NCBI GenBank assembly: GCA_016194625.1
Contig: JACQBB010000098.1
Coordinates: 1-19,333 of the forward strand
Direction of reading: 5' to 3'
From: Elusimicrobiota bacterium
GTDB lineage: Bacteria > Elusimicrobiota > Elusimicrobia > UBA1565 > UBA9628
DNA length: 19,333 nt
Within the stretch, counting starts at the first letter, position 1; the number at the start of each line of letters is the position of its first letter. Position numbers and translations under genes: made by a program. The notes beneath the pieces were generated by a model that worked only from the letters and a program-made list of their open reading frames with translations, had not been told where the DNA came from and did no database searches. This document shows positions 1-8,499 of this stretch, piece by piece.

Positions 1-186
1 GCGGGCGACCTGCTGGTCGACGGTGGAGACGTGGGGCGGCAGCAGCCCCTCGATGCCGAGGCGGCGCCTCTCCTCGCGGGTGAACGCGGAGCCTTTGTTC
101 AAGGTCGGGTCCTGCAGCAGCGTCATCCCCGTGGTGGCGGGGCGGATGGAGTCTTCGGCGACGTCGAGATAGCGGGTGGCCTGCAT
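1..186 (-). CDS. maeA: NAD-dependent malic enzyme, N-terminal fragment (continues beyond the left edge)
   Basis: Only the first 62 codons are in the window; the gene runs off the left edge on the minus strand. The fragment carries the N-terminal signature of the large malic enzymes: LLQDPTLNKGSAFTREER at about residues 23-40, then the GLLPP motif and a conserved Q..AR. E. coli MaeA has the same order (LLNKGSAF..EER, GLLPE, EEQAER). The enzyme oxidatively decarboxylates malate to pyruvate with NAD(P) in the cytoplasm. The ATG at 186 is supported by a strong Shine-Dalgarno sequence GGAGGA five bases upstream, unusual here because most neighbouring first genes lack one. Cofactor preference cannot be judged because the Rossmann domain lies outside the window. 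The family call is firm; the symbol rests on the large-form N-terminus only. Confidence 0.88.
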   Translation of the reverse strand, partial: MQATRYLDVAEDSIRPATTGMTLLQDPTLNKGSAFTREERRRLGIEGLLPPHVSTVDQQVAR

Positions 187-191
187 GGTCT

Positions 192-197
192 TCCTCC
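192..197 (-). promoter_or_regulatory. Shine-Dalgarno site of the malic enzyme gene
   Basis: GGAGGA on the minus strand lies five bases before the ATG at 186. It fixes the start and is one of only a few strong ribosome binding sites in this window. Confidence 0.75.
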
Positions 198-249
198 AAT
201 AGCGCGACATACCCTGACTTAGCAACGCAAATGCCACCGTCCGGCCCAC

Positions 250-278
250 TTGCGTCCCCGGCGTCCGGGTGCTACCCT
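250..278 (+). promoter_or_regulatory. Promoter of the 285-1687 gene pair
   Basis: TTGCGT at 250-255 is followed after 17 bases by TACCCT at 273-278, with TGC immediately before the hexamer (extended -10, TGnTACCCT). The GTG start at 285 lies six bases after the -10 element, so transcription would begin at or within a base or two of the start codon, giving a leaderless mRNA. The spacer holds a 5-bp GC hairpin (CCCGG/CCGGG, 257-269) of uncertain meaning. Confidence 0.5.
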
Positions 279-284
279 GGCTCG

Positions 285-926
285 GTGACTCGGACCGCGG
301 CGCTCGCCGTCCTCCTCCTGCCGGGCCTGGCGCCGGCCGCTCGCGCCGGCGACGCGCCCGGCAAGCCCATCGTCCAGGGGGCTCCCATCATCGTCGACGA
401 CGACGCCCCGCCCCCGGCGCCCGCGTCCGCGCGCCCGGCCGCTCTCGATCCGGCCGCCTCCGCCCCCGTCCCCGCTCCTTCCGCAGGGGCGCCCGTCCGG
501 ACGCCGCCGCCGGCCGCGCTTTCCGGGAAGTTCATCGGCCTCCCCTGGGTCCTCGGCGCGGCGGCCGCCTTCGTCCTCTATCGGGCGCTGAGGCGTCCCC
601 GGGGGCCGCGCTCCTCGTTCGCGTTGGAGCCGGGGCCCTGGAAGCCCGGAGACGCCGTCCATGGGACGCTCTGGACCGAGAAGAAACCGGCGTCGGTCCG
701 CGCGGTGTGCGAGCTCTATGCGGCGGACGGAGACCGGCCGCTGCGCAGCGCCGCGGTCGTGGTGGGGGAGCCCCGCCAGGACCCCGACGGCTGGCGCACC
801 GCGGTCTCCGCCCAGCTCCCCGCCGACTCCCGTCCCGGTCCCGAGGGCGGCTGGGCCGTGTCGGTGACGGCGACGGTGGACGGGATCGAGGTCCTGGAGG
901 GCGACAACGTGGAGCTAGGCGCGTGA
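285..926 (+). CDS. Envelope protein of unknown function: signal peptide, Pro/Ala linker, one membrane helix, C-terminal domain
   Basis: I do not recognise this 213-residue protein. From the GTG at 285 it begins with a hydrophobic signal-like segment ending near ARAGDA (residues 5-22). A proline/alanine-rich low-complexity linker with an acidic patch (IVDDD) covers about residues 30-80. A probable membrane helix follows at 83-100, then a basic stretch RALRRPRGPR. The rest (about 110-213) is a small predicted beta-rich domain with alternating hydrophobic residues. A longer reading from a TTG/CTG-type start at 231 is possible, but the GTG at 285 gives a clean signal peptide and sits just behind an extended -10 element. 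Its stop overlaps the start of the next gene by four bases (GTGA), so the two are very likely translated together. Confidence 0.75.
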   Translation: MTRTAALAVLLLPGLAPAARAGDAPGKPIVQGAPIIVDDDAPPPAPASARPAALDPAASAPVPAPSAGAPVRTPPPAALSGKFIGLPWVLGAAAAFVLYRALRRPRGPRSSFALEPGPWKPGDAVHGTLWTEKKPASVRAVCELYAADGDRPLRSAAVVVGEPRQDPDGWRTAVSAQLPADSRPGPEGGWAVSVTATVDGIEVLEGDNVELGA

Positions 927-1687
927 TCGCGACGCTCCTGCTCGCCGCGGAGCTCGCCGCCGCGGCTCCGGCGCCGGCGGCCCCGCACCGCAACCACCTG
1001 GCGGCGTCCTTCGCCTTCGACCCCGGGGCGCCCCTCGAGGACCGCGTCGCGCCGATCCCGGCCTGGCTGCTCGACGCGTGGCGCGAGGCCGACGGCCATC
1101 CCGGCTACGCCGACTACTCCCCGACGAAGAGCGAGCGCGCCGTCCTCAAGGCGGCTCTCGACGGCCTGCCTCCGGCGATGCGCGCGGTCCTGCGCGAGCG
1201 GCAGATGGCCTTGTACTTCATCGAGAACCTCCAGGGCAACGGCATCACCGACTGGGCGCTCGACGCGTCGAGCCGCACCTTCGTGTACACGATCCTCAAT
1301 CCGTCCGCGTTCAAGAAGACCGCGTCCGAGGTGCTGACCGAGCGCGAGCGGGCCGAATACGGCAAGCCGCGCGCGGACGCCGATTATCCCGGCCGCGACA
1401 AGCTCACCGCCTACGGGTTCGGCGGCCCGAAGCTGGAGGCCGCCGACGCGCCGCGGCTGTGCGCGGGCCTCAAGGGCTCGCCGTTCGTCTCGCTGTACGG
1501 CAGCCGCGCCTGGGCCGAGGACGCCGCCGACCTGTTCGTCGCGCGCCACCTGACGCGGGACCTGGGCCGGCCGTACCGCTACTCGTGCGGGGGGAAGACC
1601 TTCGAGCCGATGAAGGACGCGCGCGTCGCCGCGCGCGCCGAGCGGATCCTAGCGCCCTTGTACGCGCCCGAGTCCGGAGTACGCTAG
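923..1687 (+). CDS. Exported protein of unknown function, about 254 residues
   Basis: The GTG start at 923 overlaps the previous stop (GTGA), with GGAG eight bases upstream. Residues 1-20 form a hydrophobic, alanine-rich signal peptide ending near APAPAAP. The mature part is soluble and globular: a conserved-looking stretch around residues 96-130 (ALYFIENLQGNGITDWALD, then ILNPSAF), a region around 188-210 (SLYGSRAWAEDAADLF), and two cysteines (C180, C222) that could form a disulfide in the periplasm. I see no HExxH or other clear catalytic motif. Its last 39 bases overlap the 3' end of the glycosyltransferase gene on the other strand. Function is unknown; operon partnership with the anchored protein upstream suggests a shared envelope role. 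Confidence 0.8.
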   Translation: MIATLLLAAELAAAAPAPAAPHRNHLAASFAFDPGAPLEDRVAPIPAWLLDAWREADGHPGYADYSPTKSERAVLKAALDGLPPAMRAVLRERQMALYFIENLQGNGITDWALDASSRTFVYTILNPSAFKKTASEVLTERERAEYGKPRADADYPGRDKLTAYGFGGPKLEAADAPRLCAGLKGSPFVSLYGSRAWAEDAADLFVARHLTRDLGRPYRYSCGGKTFEPMKDARVAARAERILAPLYAPESGVR

Positions 1688-3067
1688 CAGGTCGGCCACG
1701 CGCGCGCCGTCGCCGAGCCAGCGGGCGGGCCCGCCGAGCAGGCGCTTCTCGTCCATCACCAGGCACGGCCCCAGCGCGCGCAGCCCCGCGCGGTCCAGCA
1801 CGCCGGGATACGGGGGGAAGCCCGCGTAGTCCATGCCTTCGGCGGCCTCGGCGACCAGGTAGTGGCGGCGCTCGGGCATGTAGTAGAAGCGCATCGGAAG
1901 ATAGTAGTAGGTCTCGGTGTAGACCAGCGGCAGCGACGCGTCGGTGGCGCCGCGGATGGACTCGGAGAGCGCGCCCAGGCGCGGGTCCACCAGGCGCACC
2001 GACGCGAAATAAGCCGCCGTCCCGGACAGGACCGCCGCGAGCAGGCCGAGGCGCGCCGCGCGCCGCCAGGCGCCCGCGCCCGTCAGGACCAGGGCGGCCG
2101 CGAGATAGAGGAACGCCGAGAACGGGGCGAAGTAGCGCGCCTGCGTGACCGGGCGTCCGACCGCGAGCTCCGCGGCGGCGATCAGGGCCAGCGGGGCGGC
2201 GAAATGCCAGACCGCGAACGCCGCCGCGCGCCGCTCATCCGGCGGGCCGGACCGCGCGCGGACTGCGGCGACGGCGAGCAGGGCGAGCACGCCCGCGCCC
2301 AACGCGGGGACCAGCCCGCCGGGCAGGACCAGGCCGAGGTAGACCGGGTCGAAGAACAGCGTCCCGGCCAGGCCGCACAGGTGGCGGAGCGTGAGCGGGT
2401 CGCCGACGACCAGGTCGCGCCGGTGCGCCGCGAACTGGCGCGCGAACGACGGCAGCCACGGCGCGTACGCGAGCGCCGCCGCCGCGTGCGCGGCGGCCCA
2501 CCAGGCGAGCGCGCGGTGGGAGCCGCGGTGCGACCAGGCGAGCCAGCCGGCGTGCGCGGCGAGCAGGAACGCGAAGTAGTAGTGCTCGTACAGCCCGGCG
2601 GCGCACAGCGCGGCGTAGGCCGCCCACGCCCGCGGGGCCGGGCGCTCGCCCAGCTCCAGCGCGAGGCGCGAGGTGAGCAGAGCGACCAGCACGAGCAGGG
2701 CGTACGGGCGCCCGTCCTGCGACAGGTGGATCCAGTACGAGGAGAAGACGGCCAGCGCCAGCGCCAGCAGGCGCGCGCGCTCCGGCAGGAGCCGGCGCGC
2801 CAGGTCGCGGAACGCGATCAGCGACGCCGCGCCGCACAGCAGCGAGAACGCGCGCAGGCCCAGCTTCGGGTCGGAGAAGGCCTTCAGCCAGAAGTGCATC
2901 GTCAGCGTGTACAGCGGGGGGCTCACCTCGACGCGGTTCAGGAAGGCGGGGATCGCGGCGGCGGGCTGGGAAGCCACGAGCAGGCCCCCGGCCTCGTCGA
3001 ACCACAGCGACTTGCTCGTCAGGAACAGCGCGCGCAGGGCGGCGCCGGCGGCGAGCAGCAGCGTCAT
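1649..3067 (-). CDS. GT-C family membrane glycosyltransferase (family 39-like)
   Basis: This 472-residue protein has about ten or more hydrophobic helices. Its first periplasmic loop carries SLWFDEA (residues 20-26), where D24-E25 match the acidic pair of the GT-C/PMT/ArnT superfamily, followed by VSPPLYT. DGRPYALL further on is also typical of this family. Such enzymes transfer a sugar from a polyprenyl-phosphate donor to protein, lipid A or glycan on the outer face of the inner membrane. The acceptor cannot be read from sequence. The ATG at 3067 overlaps the aminopeptidase stop by four bases (ATGA) and has no Shine-Dalgarno sequence, so translation is probably coupled. It is the last gene of the ispG operon, a plausible grouping because IspG supplies isoprenoid precursors for lipid-linked sugars. 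The 3' end overlaps the convergent gene by 39 bases. Confidence 0.82.
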   Translation of the reverse strand: MTLLLAAGAALRALFLTSKSLWFDEAGGLLVASQPAAAIPAFLNRVEVSPPLYTLTMHFWLKAFSDPKLGLRAFSLLCGAASLIAFRDLARRLLPERARLLALALAVFSSYWIHLSQDGRPYALLVLVALLTSRLALELGERPAPRAWAAYAALCAAGLYEHYYFAFLLAAHAGWLAWSHRGSHRALAWWAAAHAAAALAYAPWLPSFARQFAAHRRDLVVGDPLTLRHLCGLAGTLFFDPVYLGLVLPGGLVPALGAGVLALLAVAAVRARSGPPDERRAAAFAVWHFAAPLALIAAAELAVGRPVTQARYFAPFSAFLYLAAALVLTGAGAWRRAARLGLLAAVLSGTAAYFASVRLVDPRLGALSESIRGATDASLPLVYTETYYYLPMRFYYMPERRHYLVAEAAEGMDYAGFPPYPGVLDRAGLRALGPCLVMDEKRLLGGPARWLGDGARVADLLAYSGLGRVQGR

Positions 3068-4060
3068 CGCGCGGCGGCGCGCAGCGCGCCGAACGGGTCG
3101 CGGCGGTCGAGCGCCTTCAGCGCGGACAGGGTCTTGCGCCAGTCGCGTCCGTTCTTCTCGAACAGCGCGTCGAACGGGGCCAGGTCGGGCGCGTACAGCG
3201 CGTGCGCCAGCACGGCGGCGTTGTTCAGCGGCTCCCGGAGCGGCGTCTGGCCGCGCGCCTTCGCCTCGGCGCGCGCCCAGTCGAAGACCGCGGCGCGATC
3301 CGCGAGCTTCGACGCTTCGGTCCCCGGTCCGTCATAAAGCGCGGTCAGCCGGTCCTTCAGATCCGTGTAGAGCGCGTCGCGGCGGCCGGCCGCGGCCCGC
3401 GCGTCCTTCCAGGCCTTCAGCGCGGCCGCGCCCTCGTCGCCGCGCGCCGTGAAGAAGGCCTCGGCGCCGCGGACCCCCGCCCAGGTGGCCACCGCCTCGT
3501 CGAAGTCCGTGCTGCTCTTGAAATAGACGGTGCCGTGCGTCAGCTCGTGGATCAGCGTCTCGACCAGGTCGCCGTCGTCGTACGCGAGCACGGTCGAGGG
3601 GAGCGGGTCGGAGACCGGCAGGGGCGTCTTGTAGGCGGAAGCGCCGGAGACGGTCGCGTCCCAGCCCTTCTTCTCCAACGAGGCGGCCTCCGCGTCGGCC
3701 AGGTCGCGCCGGAAATGTCCTTTATAAGGGAACGAGCCGATCAGCGGGAAGCGGAACTCGTACGCCTGGAGCTTCGTCCGCGCGGACGCGGAGACCAGCC
3801 AGGTCAGCGCGGGCCCCTTCACCGGCGTCCAGGTCTCGTAGGCGCGGGACCGCGTCAGCCCCAGCGACTCGAACGCGAACGCCCGCGCGGCGACGGTCAG
3901 CTCGAGCTTGCGCTTCAGGTCCGGAGGCGTCGCGGGGTCGGCGATCGTCTTGGCGATCGAGCGGCGATGCCACAGCAGGCCCGCGTGGCCGGCGGCCGAG
4001 CGCGCGACGTAGACGGGGGAGCAGGCCGAGAGGAGGACGAGGGCGAGGAGCGGACGGACC

Positions 4061-4086
<26 letters not shown>
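3064..4086 (-). CDS. Predicted zinc aminopeptidase lipoprotein (Aminopep family, PF10023/COG4324)
   Basis: This 340-residue protein starts with a lipoprotein signal peptide: basic N-terminus, hydrophobic stretch, and lipobox LSAC with the lipidated cysteine at about 22. The zinc site is visible as HELTH (H180, E181, H184) followed by GTVY, with a downstream DEAVATW in which E197 is the likely third ligand. This matches the family annotated as predicted aminopeptidases. The long region before the zinc site, with LTWLVSAS and SFPYKGHF, is also characteristic of the family. It would act in the periplasm, anchored to a membrane. The ATG at 4086 lies inside ispG, overlapping it by 26 bases, with no clear ribosome binding site; no later in-frame ATG, GTG or TTG preserves the signal peptide. 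It is the middle gene of the ispG operon. Confidence 0.88.
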
Positions 4087-6058
<1,972 letters not shown>

Positions 6059-6067
<9 letters not shown>

Positions 6068-6087
6068 GGCGGGAATGATTATATCAT
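6059..6087 (+). promoter_or_regulatory. Promoter of the VOC/RDD gene pair
   Basis: TATCAT at 6082-6087 (five of six consensus bases) lies six bases before the ATG at 6094, predicting a leaderless transcript. A weak -35, TTCGAG at 6059-6064, is 17 bases upstream. Bases 6082-6083 are shared with the ispG -10 hexamer on the opposite strand. Confidence 0.45.
6078..6086 (-). promoter_or_regulatory. Extended -10 promoter of the ispG operon
   Basis: On the minus strand TGATATAAT is a perfect extended -10 (TGn plus TATAAT, hexamer at 6083-6078). The ispG ATG is ten bases downstream, leaving a leader of only a few bases and no room for a Shine-Dalgarno sequence. No good -35 is visible at 17 bases (GAGGGA). 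It overlaps the -10 of the divergent VOC gene. Confidence 0.65.
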
Positions 6088-6093
6088 TTGCCC

Positions 6094-6492
6094 ATGGCCC
6101 TCCCTCCGTCGACGCTCGGCATCCGGCACCTCGCGCTGTTCGTGGACGACCTGGCTCGCTCCGCGGCGTCCTACTGCGGCGTCCTCGGCTACCGGGTCGA
6201 GTGGCGCCCCGACCCGGACAACCTGTACCTGACGATGGACGGCCAGGACAACCTCGCGCTCCATAAAGGGAAAGGGCCCGTCGCCGGCGGCGGGCGGCTG
6301 GACCATTTCGGCATCGTTTTGAGGAAGGCGGCCGACGTGGACGCCTGGCACGCGCACCTGAAGGCGGCGGGCGCCGTCATCGCCAAGGAGCCCAAGACGC
6401 ACCGAGACGGCGCGCGCTCCTTCTACGCGAAGGACCCCGACGGCGTCGTCCTTCAGTTCATCCATCATCCGCCGATCTCCGACCGCGCGTGA
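6094..6492 (+). CDS. VOC superfamily (glyoxalase/dioxygenase-fold) protein
   Basis: This 132-residue protein has the two beta-alpha-beta-beta-beta modules of the vicinal-oxygen-chelate fold: IRHLALFVDDLARSAASYCG at residues 10-29 and RLDHFGIVL at 69-77, ending in KDPDGVVLQFIHH. Likely metal ligands are H12 and H71. The usual C-terminal glutamate after DPDG is glutamine here (Q121), so the metal site may be altered. The family includes glyoxalase I, fosfomycin-resistance enzymes and ring-cleavage dioxygenases, and the substrate cannot be assigned. A TTG six bases upstream (6088) is in frame, but ATG 6094 fits the -10 spacing better. Its stop overlaps the next start by four bases (GTGA). Confidence 0.88.
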   Translation: MALPPSTLGIRHLALFVDDLARSAASYCGVLGYRVEWRPDPDNLYLTMDGQDNLALHKGKGPVAGGGRLDHFGIVLRKAADVDAWHAHLKAAGAVIAKEPKTHRDGARSFYAKDPDGVVLQFIHHPPISDRA

Positions 6493-6914
6493 ACACGACG
6501 GCGAACGTCGGCAAGCGCGCCGCGGCGACCGCGTACGACCTCGCGCTGTTCTACGCGCCGTTCCTGGCGGCGCAGTCGTCCTGGTCGCCCGAGCCCTTGA
6601 AGCTGGTGTTCGCCGTCGCGACGCTCGGCGCGCTCGTCTGGCAGGCGCGCTCGCTCGGCCGCGACGGGACCACCTTCGGCAAGCGCCGCTGGGGCCTGCG
6701 CGTCGTGAGCCGGAGGACGGGGGAGAACGCCGGGGTCGTCGTCAACGCGCTGCTGCGTCCCGCCGTCGCCTGGGGCCCGGCCGTCGCCGCGATGGCCTTC
6801 GACGCGTTCCCGTTGTGGCTGCTCGTCGACGGCGCGGTCCTGCTCTGGCGCAAGGACCGCCGCAGCCTGCACGACCTGCTCGCGGGCACGGAGGTCGTCG
6901 AAACCGTTCCGTGA
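6489..6914 (+). CDS. RDD family small membrane protein
   Basis: The protein has 141 residues with three or so hydrophobic segments. It shows the hallmarks of the RDD domain: an N-terminal helix beginning with a basic residue and ending in D (KRAAATAYDLALFY, about 9-22), the middle motif DGTTFGKRRWGLRVV near 58-72, and the terminal SLHDLLAGTEVV. Functions in this family are mostly unknown; some members are linked to ion transport or tolerance to salt stress. The GTG start at 6489 overlaps the VOC stop (GTGA) without a ribosome binding site, so translation is probably coupled. The first charged motif reads A-Y-D rather than R-D-D, a common degeneration. Confidence 0.85.
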   Translation: MNTTANVGKRAAATAYDLALFYAPFLAAQSSWSPEPLKLVFAVATLGALVWQARSLGRDGTTFGKRRWGLRVVSRRTGENAGVVVNALLRPAVAWGPAVAAMAFDAFPLWLLVDGAVLLWRKDRRSLHDLLAGTEVVETVP

Positions 6915-6920
6915 TACAAT
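6912..6920 (+). promoter_or_regulatory. Extended -10 promoter of the SDR/TonB receptor operon
   Basis: TGATACAAT is an extended -10 (TGn plus TACAAT at 6915-6920). It begins inside the RDD stop codon and ends seven bases before the ATG at 6928. The predicted start of transcription coincides with that ATG, which favours 6928 over the in-frame ATG at 6922. No -35 is obvious. Confidence 0.6.
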
Positions 6921-6927
6921 AATGACA

Positions 6928-8499
6928 ATGGAATCCCTCCTCCGCGGCGAGTCCTCCGCCGCGCCCGCTCCCGCGCCGCGTCCCGCCCTCTCCGAGGACG
7001 ACGTCCGCCGCGCGGCCGAGGTCCTGGAGGCCCTGCACGCCCATCCCGAGCTGTCCGTCGGCCTGGACAAGGCCTCCCGCGTGCGGCTGGTCGCCGCGGC
7101 GGGACGCCTGTCCCGCCCGTCCAAGTTCGAGCTGCAGGCGGGCGCGAAGGCCAAGCGCAAGGAGCGCCGCCGCGTGGCCCAGGAGGGGGACCGCGCGCTG
7201 CGCGCGGCCACCGGCATCCGCGCCGCCCGCGCCGCCGAGGTGTTCGTCGCGCCCGCCCCGGCCCTGCCCGCGCCCGACGCGCCCGTCCGCGAGTTCTCCA
7301 AGCCGCAGGCCTGCTACGTCTGCAAGGCCGACTACACCCGCCTCCACCACTTCTACGACGACATGTGCCCGGACTGCGCGGAGTCCAACTACCGCAAGCG
7401 CTTCCAGACGGCCGACATGTCCGGCCGCGTCGCCTACATCACCGGCGCGCGCCTGAAGATCGGCTACCAGGCCGCGCTCAAGCTGCTGCGCGCGGGCGCC
7501 AAGACCATCGTCTCGACGCGCTTCCCGCACGACGCCGCGAGCCGCTTCGCCGCCGAGCCGGACTTCAAGGACTGGGGCGCGCGCCTGCGCGTCCACGGCC
7601 TGGACCTGCGCCACTCGCCGTCGGTCGAGATCTTCGCGCGCTACCTGTGCTCGACCGAGACCCGGCTCGACGCGCTGATCAACAACGCGGCGCAGACGGT
7701 CCGCCGCCCGACGACGTTCTACGAGCACCTGCTCCCGCGCGAGTCGCTGGGCTGGAGCGGCCTGACCGACGCCGAGAAGTCGGTGCTCGCCGGGCACTAC
7801 GAGGTGCGCTCCGCGCTCGACCGCCAGGACCACGGCGCGGACGCCGACCAGCGCGCGCTGACCTCGTGGGACGGAGCGGCGCTGGGCGTCGGCATCCGAG
7901 AGTCGGCGCGCTTGTCGCAGGTGCGCATGACCTACGACGACAAGGTCTCCGGCCGCGAGATGTTCCCGGCCGGCCGGCTGGACGCGGACCTCCAGCAGGT
8001 CGACCTGCGCGCGATGAACACCTGGCGCATGACGCTGTCCGACGTGCCGACCGCCGAGCTCCTGGAAGTCACGCTGATCAACGCCGTCGCCCCGTTCGTG
8101 CTCGCCTCCAAGCTCAAGCCGCTGATGCTGGCCGCCGGCACGCGCGAGGTCCACGTCGTCAACGTCAGCGCGATGGAAGGGATCTTCTCGCGCGGGACGA
8201 AGACCGACAAGCACCCGCACACGAACATGGCGAAGGCCGCGCTCAACATGCTGACGCTGACCTCCGCGCCGGACTACGCGAAGGACGGCCTGTGGATGAA
8301 CGCGGTGGACACCGGCTGGGTCACCGACGAGGACCCCCTGGTGCACTCCCTGCGCAAGCAGGCGGTCCACGACTTCCAGCCGCCGCTCGACGTGGTGGAC
8401 GGCGCCGCGCGCATCCTCGACCCGCTGTTCGTCGGGCTGAACACCGGAGAGCACGCGTTCGGCAAGTTCTTCAAGGACTACAAGGCCTCCGCGTGGTGA
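6928..8499 (+). CDS. Atypical SDR-family oxidoreductase with N-terminal zinc-finger-like motif
   Basis: The 523-residue protein is about twice the size of a classical SDR. Residues 1-120 are charged and alanine-rich with probable helices. A four-cysteine motif follows (C129, C132, C147, C150; CYVC ... CPDC), resembling a zinc ribbon. The Rossmann domain starts at 166 (SGRVAYITGARLKIGY; the glycine motif is a TGxxxxxG variant), continues with NNAAQ at 252-256 in place of NNAG, and has NVSAMEG with S414. At the expected YxxxK site the sequence is TNMAK (T432, K436), so the catalytic tyrosine is replaced by threonine. A long insertion (about 260-375) separates NNAA from the next core strand. It may be a reductase with an altered proton donor, or a binding or regulatory protein. 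It is translationally coupled to the TonB-dependent receptor (GTGA). Confidence 0.85.
   Translation: MESLLRGESSAAPAPAPRPALSEDDVRRAAEVLEALHAHPELSVGLDKASRVRLVAAAGRLSRPSKFELQAGAKAKRKERRRVAQEGDRALRAATGIRAARAAEVFVAPAPALPAPDAPVREFSKPQACYVCKADYTRLHHFYDDMCPDCAESNYRKRFQTADMSGRVAYITGARLKIGYQAALKLLRAGAKTIVSTRFPHDAASRFAAEPDFKDWGARLRVHGLDLRHSPSVEIFARYLCSTETRLDALINNAAQTVRRPTTFYEHLLPRESLGWSGLTDAEKSVLAGHYEVRSALDRQDHGADADQRALTSWDGAALGVGIRESARLSQVRMTYDDKVSGREMFPAGRLDADLQQVDLRAMNTWRMTLSDVPTAELLEVTLINAVAPFVLASKLKPLMLAAGTREVHVVNVSAMEGIFSRGTKTDKHPHTNMAKAALNMLTLTSAPDYAKDGLWMNAVDTGWVTDEDPLVHSLRKQAVHDFQPPLDVVDGAARILDPLFVGLNTGEHAFGKFFKDYKASAW

Noticed and set aside
31..222. Plus-strand open frame at the left edge
   Set aside because: It is antisense to the malic enzyme N-terminus, whose motifs and ribosome binding site are clear; the plus-strand product is low-complexity Arg/Gly-rich.
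257..269. CCCGG/CCGGG hairpin as a terminator
   Set aside because: The stem is only 5 bp with no T run, and it lies in the spacer of a probable promoter; more likely chance at this GC content.
6742..8454. 570-codon minus-strand open frame opposite the SDR
   Set aside because: Same codon-shadow composition; it crosses the RDD/SDR gene boundary.
7365..8495. Upstream extension of the TonB receptor frame to give a 1023-residue protein
   Set aside because: The extra part lies in another frame of the SDR gene and is Arg/Ala-rich. The signal peptide after the GTG at 8496 marks the real start.
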